Source: Cellulomonas sp. Leaf395 (GTDB taxonomy: Bacteria > Actinomycetota > Actinomycetes > Actinomycetales > Cellulomonadaceae). Taken from it: DNA of 64,000 nucleotides. Positions within the stretch are counted from its first letter, which is position 1, and each line of letters begins with the position of its first letter. This document shows, piece by piece, positions 17,108-24,910 of the stretch. Location of the stretch: positions 496,001 to 560,000 of the forward strand of contig NZ_LMQI01000002.1 in NCBI RefSeq assembly GCF_001424125.1. Direction: 5' to 3'. Under the pieces are notes generated by a model. The model was not told where the DNA came from, made no database searches, and was given only the letters and a program-made list of their open reading frames with translations. The translations under genes were made by a program, and so were the position numbers.

Positions 17108-17875
17108 TCAGAACACGCTGTACCCGCCGTCGATGGTGAGCACAGAGCCTGTCATGAAGCTCGACGCGTCGCTCGCCAGGAAGACGATGGCCGGCCCGAG
17201 CTCGTTCGGCTCGCCGGCGCGCTGCTGAGGCGCGTCCTCGATCCAGTACCGCCGGAACTGCGGCTGGTCCACCGGCGCCATGTCGGTGTGCATGTAGCCC
17301 GGGGCGATCGCGTTGACGCGCACGTTCGCCGGCGCCCACTCGGCTGCCAGGCTGCGCGTGAGGTGGTGCACCGCCGCCTTCGACGCGTTGTAGGCGGGCT
17401 GCCATTGGGGCCGGTTGACGATCGACGCCGACATCGAGCCCACGTTGACGATCGAACCGCCGCCGGACTCGATCATGTGGCGCCCGAAGACCTGGCTAGC
17501 GATCCACAGCCCGTCGAGGTTGACGCTCATCACCTCGCGCCACTCCTCGTCGGTGACGTCGAGGGCGGGCTTGTGGATGCACGTCCCAGCGTTGTTGATG
17601 AGCACGTCTACCCGCCCGAAGGCCTCGGCGGTGCGGTCGAGCACCCGCTCCACGTCCGTCCGGACCGTGACGTCGCCGAGGACGGTGACGGAGCGGCCGC
17701 CGACGGCCGCCAGCTCCCGCTCCACCTCGGCTGCCGCGGCACCGTCGCGCCCGACGATCGCGACGTTCGCGCCCGCCTCGGCCAGCGCCCGGGCGAACGC
17801 CCTTCCCAGGCCGCGAGTGGAGCCTGTCACCACCGCCGTCCGGCCCTCCAGGCTGAAGCGGTCCATCACGGTCAT
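17108..17875 (-). CDS. short-chain dehydrogenase/reductase
   Basis: Classical SDR of 255 aa. The cofactor motif is TGSTRGLGRAFA (about residues 17-28), followed by NNAG (about 93), the catalytic serine in IVNVGSMSAS and YNASK (Tyr and Lys, about 163-167), and the C-terminal IDGGYSVF. No acidic residue follows the second strand and the turn has VGRDG, which leans towards NADP or mixed use. Start is ATG 17875 with GGAGGAGG upstream. The sequence is closest in style to gluconate/threitol/sorbitol-type sugar dehydrogenases, but the substrate is unproven. It is flanked by the AbiE locus and by an IS3 remnant, with no operon partner. Confidence 0.88.
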   Translation of the reverse strand: MTVMDRFSLEGRTAVVTGSTRGLGRAFARALAEAGANVAIVGRDGAAAAEVERELAAVGGRSVTVLGDVTVRTDVERVLDRTAEAFGRVDVLINNAGTCIHKPALDVTDEEWREVMSVNLDGLWIASQVFGRHMIESGGGSIVNVGSMSASIVNRPQWQPAYNASKAAVHHLTRSLAAEWAPANVRVNAIAPGYMHTDMAPVDQPQFRRYWIEDAPQQRAGEPNELGPAIVFLASDASSFMTGSVLTIDGGYSVF

Positions 17876-18139
17876 CGCGCTCCTCCTCCGGCGTCGGGCC
17901 TGCGAACGGTGCGGATGCACGCTCTGCTGCCGCGGCCGACTCTGCCGGACACCGCTCACGAACGCCAGGAGAGACCCGCCCAGCGCTCGCCCGACGCCGG
18001 TGGCAGCCGCGGGCCTGCTGGCGCGCCGCGCAGGGCGCAGGGGGTGCAAGCCCGTCGAGCGACTGTTCCCCGACGTCTGGAGAACACCAGCTCGCCAACC
18101 GAGTCGTACTTGGGCGTTACGTCGGCATAGTCCAGCAAT

Positions 18140-18330
18140 TGGTGTTCGTATCGCCTGGCCGTCCGCGACGTCGGCATCACAGTCGCTCTAGTCGACCATG
18201 CAGCGCGAGCTCCTGGACCGGCGCTCCTGGGCCAACCGCGAGGAGATCGCCTCGGCGATCTTCGAATGGATCGAAGGCTTCTACAACCCGCTCCGACGCC
18301 GAGCCGCTGCACGAAATCCCGGAGTAGTGA
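18140..18330 (+). pseudogene. IS3-family transposase (OrfB) C-terminal remnant
   Basis: MQRELLDRRSWANREEI... through FEWIEGFYNPLRRR is the C-terminal end of an IS3-type integrase-core transposase (normally ...AESFWSTMQRELLD...YNPRRRHSALG). Upstream the frame reads SQSL-stop-STMQ: a TAG at 18189-18191 stands where tryptophan is expected (TGG to TAG). The conserved DDE acid lies just upstream and is no longer recognisable. The typical final HSALGYLSP is lost, and the 37-bp repeat begins at this point. Confidence 0.72.
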
Positions 18331-18343
18331 TCCGGTCCCGCCT
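18307..18343 (+). repeat. 37-bp exact repeat, copy 2
   Basis: Identical to 9044-9080. It starts within the last codons of the IS3 remnant and runs about 13 bp beyond the first stop there. It may be the right end of the element or sequence gained at a recombination junction. Confidence 0.8.
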
Positions 18344-18836
18344 GCGGGAGGTTCCTCTTAGGTCGTTCGCGGGGCTCGCTGGTTCCAGCATAGGTCGTCG
18401 AGCATCCGACGTCGCCGGATGCATCTTGTCCGCGGCGATCGCTGGCGCAGCGTCAGTTGACGGACGCCGCGCTCGCCTGCCAAGTTCCGAACCGTGGTGG
18501 CAGGCTCCGCGAGCTCGAGTCGACAGATGACCCTCGAGCCTCGTGGGGGCGAAACCGGGGTCTCCCGGAGGCACTGCTTTCTGCTGGGTGACATTCGGAG
18601 GGCCAGCTCGAGGTTCGCGTCGCCACCAACGCCGAGGCCCCATCTCGTGAGGTTGCCGGCCGTTCCTCGATCACCAGCGCCTTAGGCCTTGACGTGTAGC
18701 GAGGGTGCGGGCACGAGCGGCTATGCCTTGAGGCAATTGGGCCGCGCAGCCCGACGGTACTCAGGTAGCCGTTGCGATGGACAAGGGTCGACAATGCGGG
18801 GCGCAAGGCAGCACGCTCCGGCCCGGACGTGCTGTG
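18344..18836. other. 493 bp without a recognisable gene
   Basis: Between the IS3 remnant and the 557-aa unknown gene. Short frames exist on both strands but none has an RBS and a believable composition. Probably decayed mobile-element DNA. Confidence 0.4.
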
Positions 18837-20510
18837 TCAGGACCCGTCGGAAGGTCGGATTGGGTCCGTGTGCGTGCGGTCGGCAAGCTTCACTGCTCGC
18901 GCGATCGGGTTCGCTTGGATGTTCGAGTCGTACGCCTCCGGCGGAAAGGTCGTCCTGCTGGTCAGAGTCTGCACGGCACTCACCACGGAGAAGGGGATGC
19001 CGGCTTCCAGCAGGGCGTTCGTCGAGATGGAGGGGCCCTCGAGGACGGCGTGCAGCCACGCAGTGCAGTGCGCTTCGGAGTCTGTGACGGGATCGAAGGC
19101 ATTCGCCAGGGCACGGGGATGCTCGATGTAGTCGAGCCCAGATGTGTCCGTCCGGCCTCGGTGAGCCCATGTCGCGATCGCTTCTGCCAATCGAGACAGT
19201 TCCGAGGCGTCGGCGGCTGGCATCGGCACATGCCCCGCGACGCTGAGGCCATGCCCCTTCAGCCCCGCTCGGGAGGAAACCGAGATGCAGTCATCTACGC
19301 GACATGTCTCGGCTTCGACAGCCGCGCATGGGGACCAGCCTCCGCCTCTGTGTATGTCCCACGAGTAGTAGCGCCCGAACATCGGCGCACCCTTCGGGCC
19401 CCAGGTGACCCGGCCGTACGCTCCGATAGTGACCGGCCAGCCGTCGGCGTTCCAGTGCACCAGGAAGTCCTCGTGAACCTCTGGCACGAGGCGCTGCAGT
19501 GTGGGCGGCACCCCCCTAGTCGAGAGAGTGCTCGGCACGCCCAGACCAGCAAGCCACGCCCGCTCGCCGGTGCCGACGATCTCCTCGCCGCGGCTCCGCA
19601 GAGCCCACATCAACTTGTACCCGGGTTCCACGTCCAGCGCCGAAGCGAGCGCCAGTACGTCAGCCGCCTCGACGCCGACGGAGTACTCGTACTGCACTTC
19701 CGCCGACAAGTCTCTACCGGTGATCGTGAGCTCGCCCTCCAGAGTCAAGGTGGCACGGACCTGCACCGCGCCGGCCTCGAGAAGGGTCTCCGTTTTCGGC
19801 GTTGCCGGGCGGTCGGCCGCAGCTGCCTCCCGATCGCGCCAGGCGCGTTCGGTGGCGTACGACGCCCGCGGCCCGAACGGCAGAGCCATCGGCTCCGGCA
19901 GGCCGAGGTGCGCAGTGGTCGAGACCCAGCCCCGCAGAGCCACCTCACGAGGGTCGATGGCCGCCACCTCGGCCAGGCGCCACTCGTCGTGCAGCAGCAA
20001 CGCCACCTCCTGCCAGCTGCTCGCAGTCCACACATCACCGGTGAGCACCCAGAACTGCCGCCCCGACTCACCCGGAGCGGACGCGACGACGCCCGGTTCC
20101 TGCTTGCCGTCCTCGTTCAAGCGCACAATGACCGCGGCCGGGTCGGTCGGGGGAAGGTCCCACCGCACATCTAGACCGTCACCAGCGCCGTAGGCCTCGA
20201 ACGAATGCTCGATGCCTGCGTGCCTCAACCACCTATCAGGTCCCACGGCAAGTAGCAGCGGCGCGACGCGACGTAGCGCGGCCGCAGGCGCTTCCGTCGG
20301 CTGCGCACCGGCCGCTGCCAGCAGCTCGCTGACGCGCTTCGCCGAAACCGTCACCGCAAAGTCATGCGTCGCAAAGTCATGCGTCGCCGGGTCATACGAA
20401 CCGAGATGGGAAATCCTTCCCGAGATGCGCAGGCCACCGTCGACGTCAGGAGCAAGCCAAAGGATGTAATTTCGCTCCTCGGCAAGAAGGATGAGTTCTT
20501 CGCCACTCAC
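18837..20510 (-). CDS. 557-aa protein with a degenerate HD (RelA/SpoT-like) domain at the C-terminus
   Basis: The first 400 residues match no family I know; they are tryptophan-rich and globular. The last 130 look like the HD hydrolase fold: TWAHRGRTDTSGLDYIEHP, then TAWLHAVLEG, then LLEAGIPFSVVSAVQTLTSR and ARAVKLADRTH. In active HD enzymes the third element is LHDxxED; here it is LHAVLEG, so the metal-binding His-Asp pair and the acid are lost, while the flanking histidines and the KLAD motif remain. I start at GTG 20510, which overlaps the stop of an upstream frame as GTGA; ATG 20540 is the alternative. A 15-bp duplication inside gives ATHDFATHDF. Confidence 0.6.
   Translation of the reverse strand: MSGEELILLAEERNYILWLAPDVDGGLRISGRISHLGSYDPATHDFATHDFAVTVSAKRVSELLAAAGAQPTEAPAAALRRVAPLLLAVGPDRWLRHAGIEHSFEAYGAGDGLDVRWDLPPTDPAAVIVRLNEDGKQEPGVVASAPGESGRQFWVLTGDVWTASSWQEVALLLHDEWRLAEVAAIDPREVALRGWVSTTAHLGLPEPMALPFGPRASYATERAWRDREAAAADRPATPKTETLLEAGAVQVRATLTLEGELTITGRDLSAEVQYEYSVGVEAADVLALASALDVEPGYKLMWALRSRGEEIVGTGERAWLAGLGVPSTLSTRGVPPTLQRLVPEVHEDFLVHWNADGWPVTIGAYGRVTWGPKGAPMFGRYYSWDIHRGGGWSPCAAVEAETCRVDDCISVSSRAGLKGHGLSVAGHVPMPAADASELSRLAEAIATWAHRGRTDTSGLDYIEHPRALANAFDPVTDSEAHCTAWLHAVLEGPSISTNALLEAGIPFSVVSAVQTLTSRTTFPPEAYDSNIQANPIARAVKLADRTHTDPIRPSDGS
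20356..20385 (-). repeat. 15-bp tandem duplication inside the HD-like gene
   Basis: GCAAAGTCATGCGTC occurs twice in a row, followed by a partly matching third unit (GCCGGGTCATACG). It keeps the frame and encodes ATHDF twice, so it would allow in-frame slippage. Confidence 0.75.
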
Positions 20511-20707
20511 GCCAGTTCCGTCCAATCGCAAGGGTCGCATTGCTTGGTGGTTGGCGGGTTTGAGTCGAGCATCGCGGCCACAACGGCCAGATCCACACCC
20601 AGAAGCGGTCGCCCGGGATCCGCCAGTTCACCGTCTCAGCAAACCATCAAGCAACTCATGTGGCGCTGCCAGACGGTGAGGTCGTTCTCGTCTCGTGAGC
20701 TCGCCAC
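20507..20707 (-). pseudogene. small ORF interrupted by one TGA, coupled to the HD-like gene
   Basis: The frame reads SSRDENDLTVWQRHMSCLMVC, a TGA at 20636-20638, then DGELADPGRPLLGVDLAVVA and on to DPCDWTELA and a stop that overlaps the next gene as GTGA. Codon positions are GC3-rich on both sides of the TGA and the overlap is typical of a real upstream cistron, so I read it as a short gene killed by a nonsense mutation. No family recognised; it could also be chance. Confidence 0.3.
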
Positions 20708-20735
20708 CTACCGATCGGCGATGGCCGCGATCGGC

Positions 20736-20954
20736 TTACGAACGGTTGGTTGAGCGCAGACACACTTGCGTGAAGGGTGTGAGAACGACATCTGCGTCGG
20801 TGCCGGCGCCGGGTCGGCCATCGACCGTGATCTCGCGACGGAGGGCTCCCCCCCCGTGCGCCGCGACCCGCTCGAGGAAGAGCACCAAGTCGCGCCTGGG
20901 ACTGGCGACGAGTTCGGAACCGTCGTCCACGCACCGATAATCGCACCACAGCAC
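20736..20954 (-). CDS. hypothetical protein, 72 aa
   Basis: The GTG-started frame reads VLWCDYRCVDDGSELVASP, then a helix (RRDLVLFLERVAAHGGG) and a strand-rich end (VDGRPGAGTDADVVLTPF). A stop closes the frame just upstream of the GTG. Composition is balanced for a small soluble protein, but there is no clear RBS and no family. It precedes the interrupted ORF and the HD-like gene on the same strand, possibly as one small operon. Confidence 0.4.
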   Translation of the reverse strand: MLWCDYRCVDDGSELVASPRRDLVLFLERVAAHGGGALRREITVDGRPGAGTDADVVLTPFTQVCLRSTNRS

Positions 20955-21043
20955 GCAATGTCAGACCCTCGCGAGATTATGGGTCTTGTGGGCATGAGGG
21001 TTGGTCCACGTCGGCGTAGGGCGCCGACCAGTGGAAGGACGGC

Positions 21044-21934
21044 ATGGCAGAGCAAGTTGCACGGAACTACTGGGTCCACGACGACAGAGACGTCTGCATC
21101 TACATCGGTCCCGAAGGGGTGCAACGCTACGACCGAGCGAACGGGCGGTGGGTCGACCGCAGCGTTGACTCCGGCCATCACGTGACCGACAGCTGGATCA
21201 AGGGCGGCGACTGGTCCGGGCCGTTCGAGACACCACCCGACGGGATCTCGCCCGCACCCCTGGCCGGCGCACCGCTCCCGCGGCACACGGTGAGCCAGGA
21301 CAGGGCGACGTTCGAGTGGAGCGGCGGGCTGGGGCTGACCACGAAGATCGTCATAGACGGCGAGCCGACCACGGTCGGCGACTTCCTCGCGGCGCACGAC
21401 GGGGCGGTTCTGTCAGTGGTGGACGCCATCGAATCGGCAGCGAGGGCCGACGTGCTGGCGGCGGGTGGCACGAACTTCACGTGCCTGGCCGACTTCGGTT
21501 CGACGCTCGCCCAACGGCTCGCTGCTCGCTTCGGCTGGCTCGACGGCCAGATGGTGCTCCTGCCTCGCCTCGATGACTACGTCCACCGCTCGGGTGACGG
21601 GCCGGGGCCCGCGTTCGAGGCTGCGCGCGAGGCGCTGCTCGAGGCCGACCTCTACCCGATGACCTCCATCCAATGCCGGCGGGCCGTCCAGCGCGCCTAC
21701 CAACTCCTCACCCAAGCGACCACCGAGACCGACGACCGCAACGAGTGGACCCACTACCAAAACCTTGCCCGCGGTCTCGTGGAGTTCCTCTCGGTCGACT
21801 GGACACAGGTCGAACTCGTCGAGGTCCGATACGCCGACGGCACGACCGAGACCCTCCACATCGGAGGCGACCCGGCAGCCACCGAGCAGATCCGCGGCGC
21901 GGTGGCGTTTCGGGTCGTCCCCACACTGGACTGA
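21044..21934 (+). CDS. hypothetical protein, 296 aa
   Basis: No family recognised. The N-terminal 60 residues (YWVHDDRDVCIYIGPEGVQ ... RWVDRSVDSGHH) have an aromatic, strand-like pattern; a helical middle runs to about residue 230, and the C-terminus has VELVEVRYADGTTETLHIGG. There is no signal peptide or membrane helix. ATG 21044 follows GGAAGGAC, a good RBS. Its gene lies 29 bp before the 5'-nucleotidase gene, so the two form an operon, which gives the only hint of function. Confidence 0.6.
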   Translation: MAEQVARNYWVHDDRDVCIYIGPEGVQRYDRANGRWVDRSVDSGHHVTDSWIKGGDWSGPFETPPDGISPAPLAGAPLPRHTVSQDRATFEWSGGLGLTTKIVIDGEPTTVGDFLAAHDGAVLSVVDAIESAARADVLAAGGTNFTCLADFGSTLAQRLAARFGWLDGQMVLLPRLDDYVHRSGDGPGPAFEAAREALLEADLYPMTSIQCRRAVQRAYQLLTQATTETDDRNEWTHYQNLARGLVEFLSVDWTQVELVEVRYADGTTETLHIGGDPAATEQIRGAVAFRVVPTLD

Positions 21935-21963
21935 CCGCAACTCGACAGAGAAGGGCCTTGCTG

Positions 21964-22437
21964 ATGACGGACAAGAAGATCCTCTACATCGACATGGACA
22001 ACACCTTGGTGGACTTCTCCGCCAAGCTGAAAGGAGTCGACCCGGATCTGCTGAAGCGCTTCGAGGGACGCGTCGACGAGCTCCCCGGCGTCTTCGCGCT
22101 GATGCCGCCGATGGACGGCGCGATCGAGGCGTATCGCGAGCTCCACACTCTGTTCGACACCTACATCCTGTCGACCGCGCCCTGGGGCAACCCGTCCGCA
22201 TGGCAGCACAAGGTCGAGTGGGTGCAGCTCCACCTCGGCCTGGACAAGGGCACACCGGCGTACAAGCGGCTGATCCTGTCCCACCACAAGAACCTCAACC
22301 GCGGCGACTTCCTCGTCGACGACCGCCCCACGCACAACGGCGCCGACCGATTCCAGGGAGAGGTCCTTTGGTTCGGCGAACACGGCGAACACGAGACCTG
22401 GCCCGATGTCGTCACCTACCTGAAGGGCCAGCTCTGA
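21964..22437 (+). CDS. 5'(3')-deoxyribonucleotidase-like HAD phosphatase
   Basis: A 157-aa HAD-fold phosphatase of the NT5C type. Motif I is YIDMDNTLVDF (residues 8-18; the two aspartates are nucleophile and acid/base), motif II is ILSTAPWGNPSAW, a lysine in the YKRLILSHHKN stretch fits motif III, and motif IV is FLVDDRPTHN. The length and the STAPW signature match 5'(3')-deoxyribonucleotidases that remove phosphate from dNMPs. Start is ATG 21964 with AGAAGGG upstream. In an accessory region such an enzyme may serve nucleotide salvage or depletion, but no evidence here favours one. Confidence 0.82.
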   Translation: MTDKKILYIDMDNTLVDFSAKLKGVDPDLLKRFEGRVDELPGVFALMPPMDGAIEAYRELHTLFDTYILSTAPWGNPSAWQHKVEWVQLHLGLDKGTPAYKRLILSHHKNLNRGDFLVDDRPTHNGADRFQGEVLWFGEHGEHETWPDVVTYLKGQL

Positions 22438-22493
22438 CCCGAGCAAAGCCGCGACCTGCGCGGCAGGTCCCAGACGGCCGCGCTTCTGGCCGA

Positions 22494-22544
22494 GTGAATC
22501 GCCTTGGGTCTGATGGAGGCTCCAAGCAACCCAGGGCGATTCAC
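22494..22544. repeat. long inverted repeat / hairpin before mcrB
   Basis: GTGAATCGCCTTGGGT and ACCCAGGGCGATTCAC pair over 15 of 16 bases around a 19-base loop. It lies 56 bp after the nucleotidase stop and about 100 bp before mcrB. It could be a strong terminator, a small MITE-like insertion, or an operator for the restriction operon. Confidence 0.6.
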
Positions 22545-22648
22545 ACGCCCTAAATCCGACCGCTGGGGGAAGCGCGAGCTTGCTGAGAGCATCGAACCGG
22601 ACACCAACGACGATCGCTTCGCGAAGGCAACCAGTACTGGAGCGCGGG

Positions 22649-24910
22649 ATGGATGAGATGGCCCGGAACGACGACGAGAAGCTGTGGGCGTCTCGGCCCG
22701 CCCCTGACGTGGAGGCTGCGCTGTCGGTTGCAGCGATCTTCGAGCACATGCTCGGCGACGGCATGTCGGTCATCGATCCAACCGTGAAGGTCTGGACGGT
22801 CGATGTTGCCGAGGAGCTGAGGCGCCGGATCGAGGACAACCCGATCTTCGGGGGTGATCAGACCCAGTGGACAAAGCTCGACCAGCAGCTCGCCGACGCC
22901 CCCCGCCCCGTCGTGCTGCTCGCTGCCGAGCTTGTCTTCCTTCGTGAGCATCCGATTCGGAGCGCGCTGCCGGAGACCCGACGGGCACACGTCACCCGCG
23001 TGCTGGCCCTCTGCGATGAGCCCGCGGTGATTCCAGAGTGGTTGGAGGTGTGCCTGTCCCGACCGGCGGGGACGGCCGGCTTCGAGCCGGGCTCGTGGTT
23101 CAACGGGGCACTGTGGAGGCACCTCATCTGGTGCGCGACCTTCGTGCGTGAGTGGCACGCTCTGCCCGAGGACAAGCGCAGCGTCGCCCGCAGCGATCCG
23201 TGGCTGCTCCAGAGCGCCATGCTCGACTCGGGCGCGGACCGCTCCGACATCCGAAATGCGCTCCAGTTCCTCGCGCGACCCGAAGCCTTCGAGCCGATCT
23301 CGTCGGCCTCGATGAAGGCGCAGATTCGGGACGGTCTCGCGGGCCGCATTGGCGGCCCAAGTGGCGACGGACCTCAGGCGATCGACCGGGACCTGCTCGC
23401 GATCCGAGGGGTCCTTGCGGATGAGCTGCCCGAGGCGTTCCACTTCTGGTCCCCGGGCATCCGCGAGCAGTGGGACGTCCCCGGGACCCAGGCCGCTGCG
23501 GACTCCCCGGCACGCGACGCGGAGGCTCTCGCTGAACCGCGAGCCCGCCACTACTGGCTGTTCTCGCCGGGTCCCCAGGCGTCGGAGTGGGCCGAGTTCT
23601 CCGCAGACGGCATCATGGCGATCTCCTGGGACGAGCTCGGTGACCTTGCCGACTACCCGAACCGTGAAGCACTCCGGGTCGCGCTGGCCGAACACGACGA
23701 CTCTGGTTCGTCGCTGAAGAACACGGTGCTATGCCTGTGGGAGTTCCAGCACGAGATCGCTGTCGGCGACGTCGTCTACGCGAAGCGGGGTCGGTCCGAG
23801 CTCGTCGGCCGCGGGGAGATCGTTGGTGAACCGCAATACCGGCCGGACCGGGCCGAGTACCAGCACGTCCGGGAAGTCAGGTGGACCCACGACGGCAGCT
23901 GGATGCACCCCGGGAACGCGGCAACGAAGACGCTCACCGACATCACCCGGTATCACGACTACGTCGCACAGCTCGAAGCCACCTTCGGCGGCGATGACGC
24001 CGACCGAGACGACGTCGACGTCGCCCCAGACCTGGTCGCCCCCGCACCCCCGTACACGCGCGAACAGTTCCTCGACGAGGTGTACCTGCCTGAGGAGCGA
24101 TACGAACGGCTACGCGCCCTCACCCGGCGGAAGAAGAACGTCATCCTCGCCGGCCCTCCCGGCGTCGGCAAGACGTTCGCGGCCAAGCGTCTCGCCTACT
24201 CGATCATGGGCGCGAAAGACCGCACGCGAGTGGCCATGGTCCAGTTCCACCAGAGCTACTCCTACGAGGACTTCCTGATGGGCTACCGGCCCACCGAGTC
24301 CGGCGGGTTCTCCCTCGTCGAGGGACCCTTCTACCGATTCTGCGAGGAGGCACGGAAGGACGACGCGGACAGGCCGTACTTCTTCATCATCGACGAGATC
24401 AACCGAGGCAACATCTCGAAGATCTTCGGCGAACTACTCATGCTCATCGAGGCCGACAAGCGCGGCCAGGAACTCCGACTCCTCTACAAGAACGAGACGT
24501 TCACCGTCCCCGCCAACGTCCACCTCATCGGCATGATGAACACGGCCGACCGGAGCCTCGCGGTCCTCGACTACGCACTTCGCCGCCGCTTCGGGTTCTT
24601 CGAGATGCCGCCCGGCTTCGACTCGACGGGCTTCACAAGTTGGCTCCAGGCCGCCGACAGCCCCAGCCTTGACGCCCTCGTCGCCGTCGTCGTCGAACTC
24701 AACACGGCCATCAGTGGCGATCCGGCGCTCGGCGCCGGCTTCGCCATCGGCCACAGCTTCCTGTGCAGGCCGCCGGGCGGTGACATCGATGACATCTGGC
24801 TGCACTCCGTCGTCGAGGACGAACTCATCCCCCTCCTCGACGAGTACTGGTTCGACGAACCGGATACCGCCGCACAGTGGGCTGGCAAGCTGCGGGGCGC
24901 TCTCGGGTGA
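22649..24910 (+). CDS. mcrB: McrB-type AAA+ GTPase with EVE-like modified-base reader
   Basis: Motor and recognition subunit of a type IV restriction system that cuts DNA with modified cytosines. The C-terminal half (residues 480-750) is the McrB AAA+ domain: AGPPGVGKT (about 500), the Walker B FFIIDEINRGN (about 577), and MMNTADRSLAVLDYALRRRF with sensor and arginine finger. In the middle (about 300-430), RHYWLFSPGPQASEWAEF to VVYAKRGRSELVGRGEI is an EVE/PUA-like fold, a usual modified-base pocket in McrB variants. The N-terminal 300 residues are not recognised. ATG 22649 follows GGAGCGCGGG; the ORF is open further upstream. The stop overlaps mcrC as GTGA. Confidence 0.88.
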   Translation: MDEMARNDDEKLWASRPAPDVEAALSVAAIFEHMLGDGMSVIDPTVKVWTVDVAEELRRRIEDNPIFGGDQTQWTKLDQQLADAPRPVVLLAAELVFLREHPIRSALPETRRAHVTRVLALCDEPAVIPEWLEVCLSRPAGTAGFEPGSWFNGALWRHLIWCATFVREWHALPEDKRSVARSDPWLLQSAMLDSGADRSDIRNALQFLARPEAFEPISSASMKAQIRDGLAGRIGGPSGDGPQAIDRDLLAIRGVLADELPEAFHFWSPGIREQWDVPGTQAAADSPARDAEALAEPRARHYWLFSPGPQASEWAEFSADGIMAISWDELGDLADYPNREALRVALAEHDDSGSSLKNTVLCLWEFQHEIAVGDVVYAKRGRSELVGRGEIVGEPQYRPDRAEYQHVREVRWTHDGSWMHPGNAATKTLTDITRYHDYVAQLEATFGGDDADRDDVDVAPDLVAPAPPYTREQFLDEVYLPEERYERLRALTRRKKNVILAGPPGVGKTFAAKRLAYSIMGAKDRTRVAMVQFHQSYSYEDFLMGYRPTESGGFSLVEGPFYRFCEEARKDDADRPYFFIIDEINRGNISKIFGELLMLIEADKRGQELRLLYKNETFTVPANVHLIGMMNTADRSLAVLDYALRRRFGFFEMPPGFDSTGFTSWLQAADSPSLDALVAVVVELNTAISGDPALGAGFAIGHSFLCRPPGGDIDDIWLHSVVEDELIPLLDEYWFDEPDTAAQWAGKLRGALG

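Noticed and set aside
17956..18312. 118-codon minus frame containing YEHQLLDYADVTPKYDS
   Set aside because: A short part looks protein-like, but the frame runs antisense through the IS3 remnant and has no start or family; at most a gene scrap.
18777..20174. 465-codon plus-strand frame
   Set aside because: Antisense to the HD-like gene, whose minus frame has the recognisable motifs and an RBS-consistent overlap.
20636..20638. In-frame TGA as selenocysteine codon
   Set aside because: No selenocysteine insertion hairpin was recognised after it, and the small frame has no selenoprotein context; a nonsense mutation is simpler.
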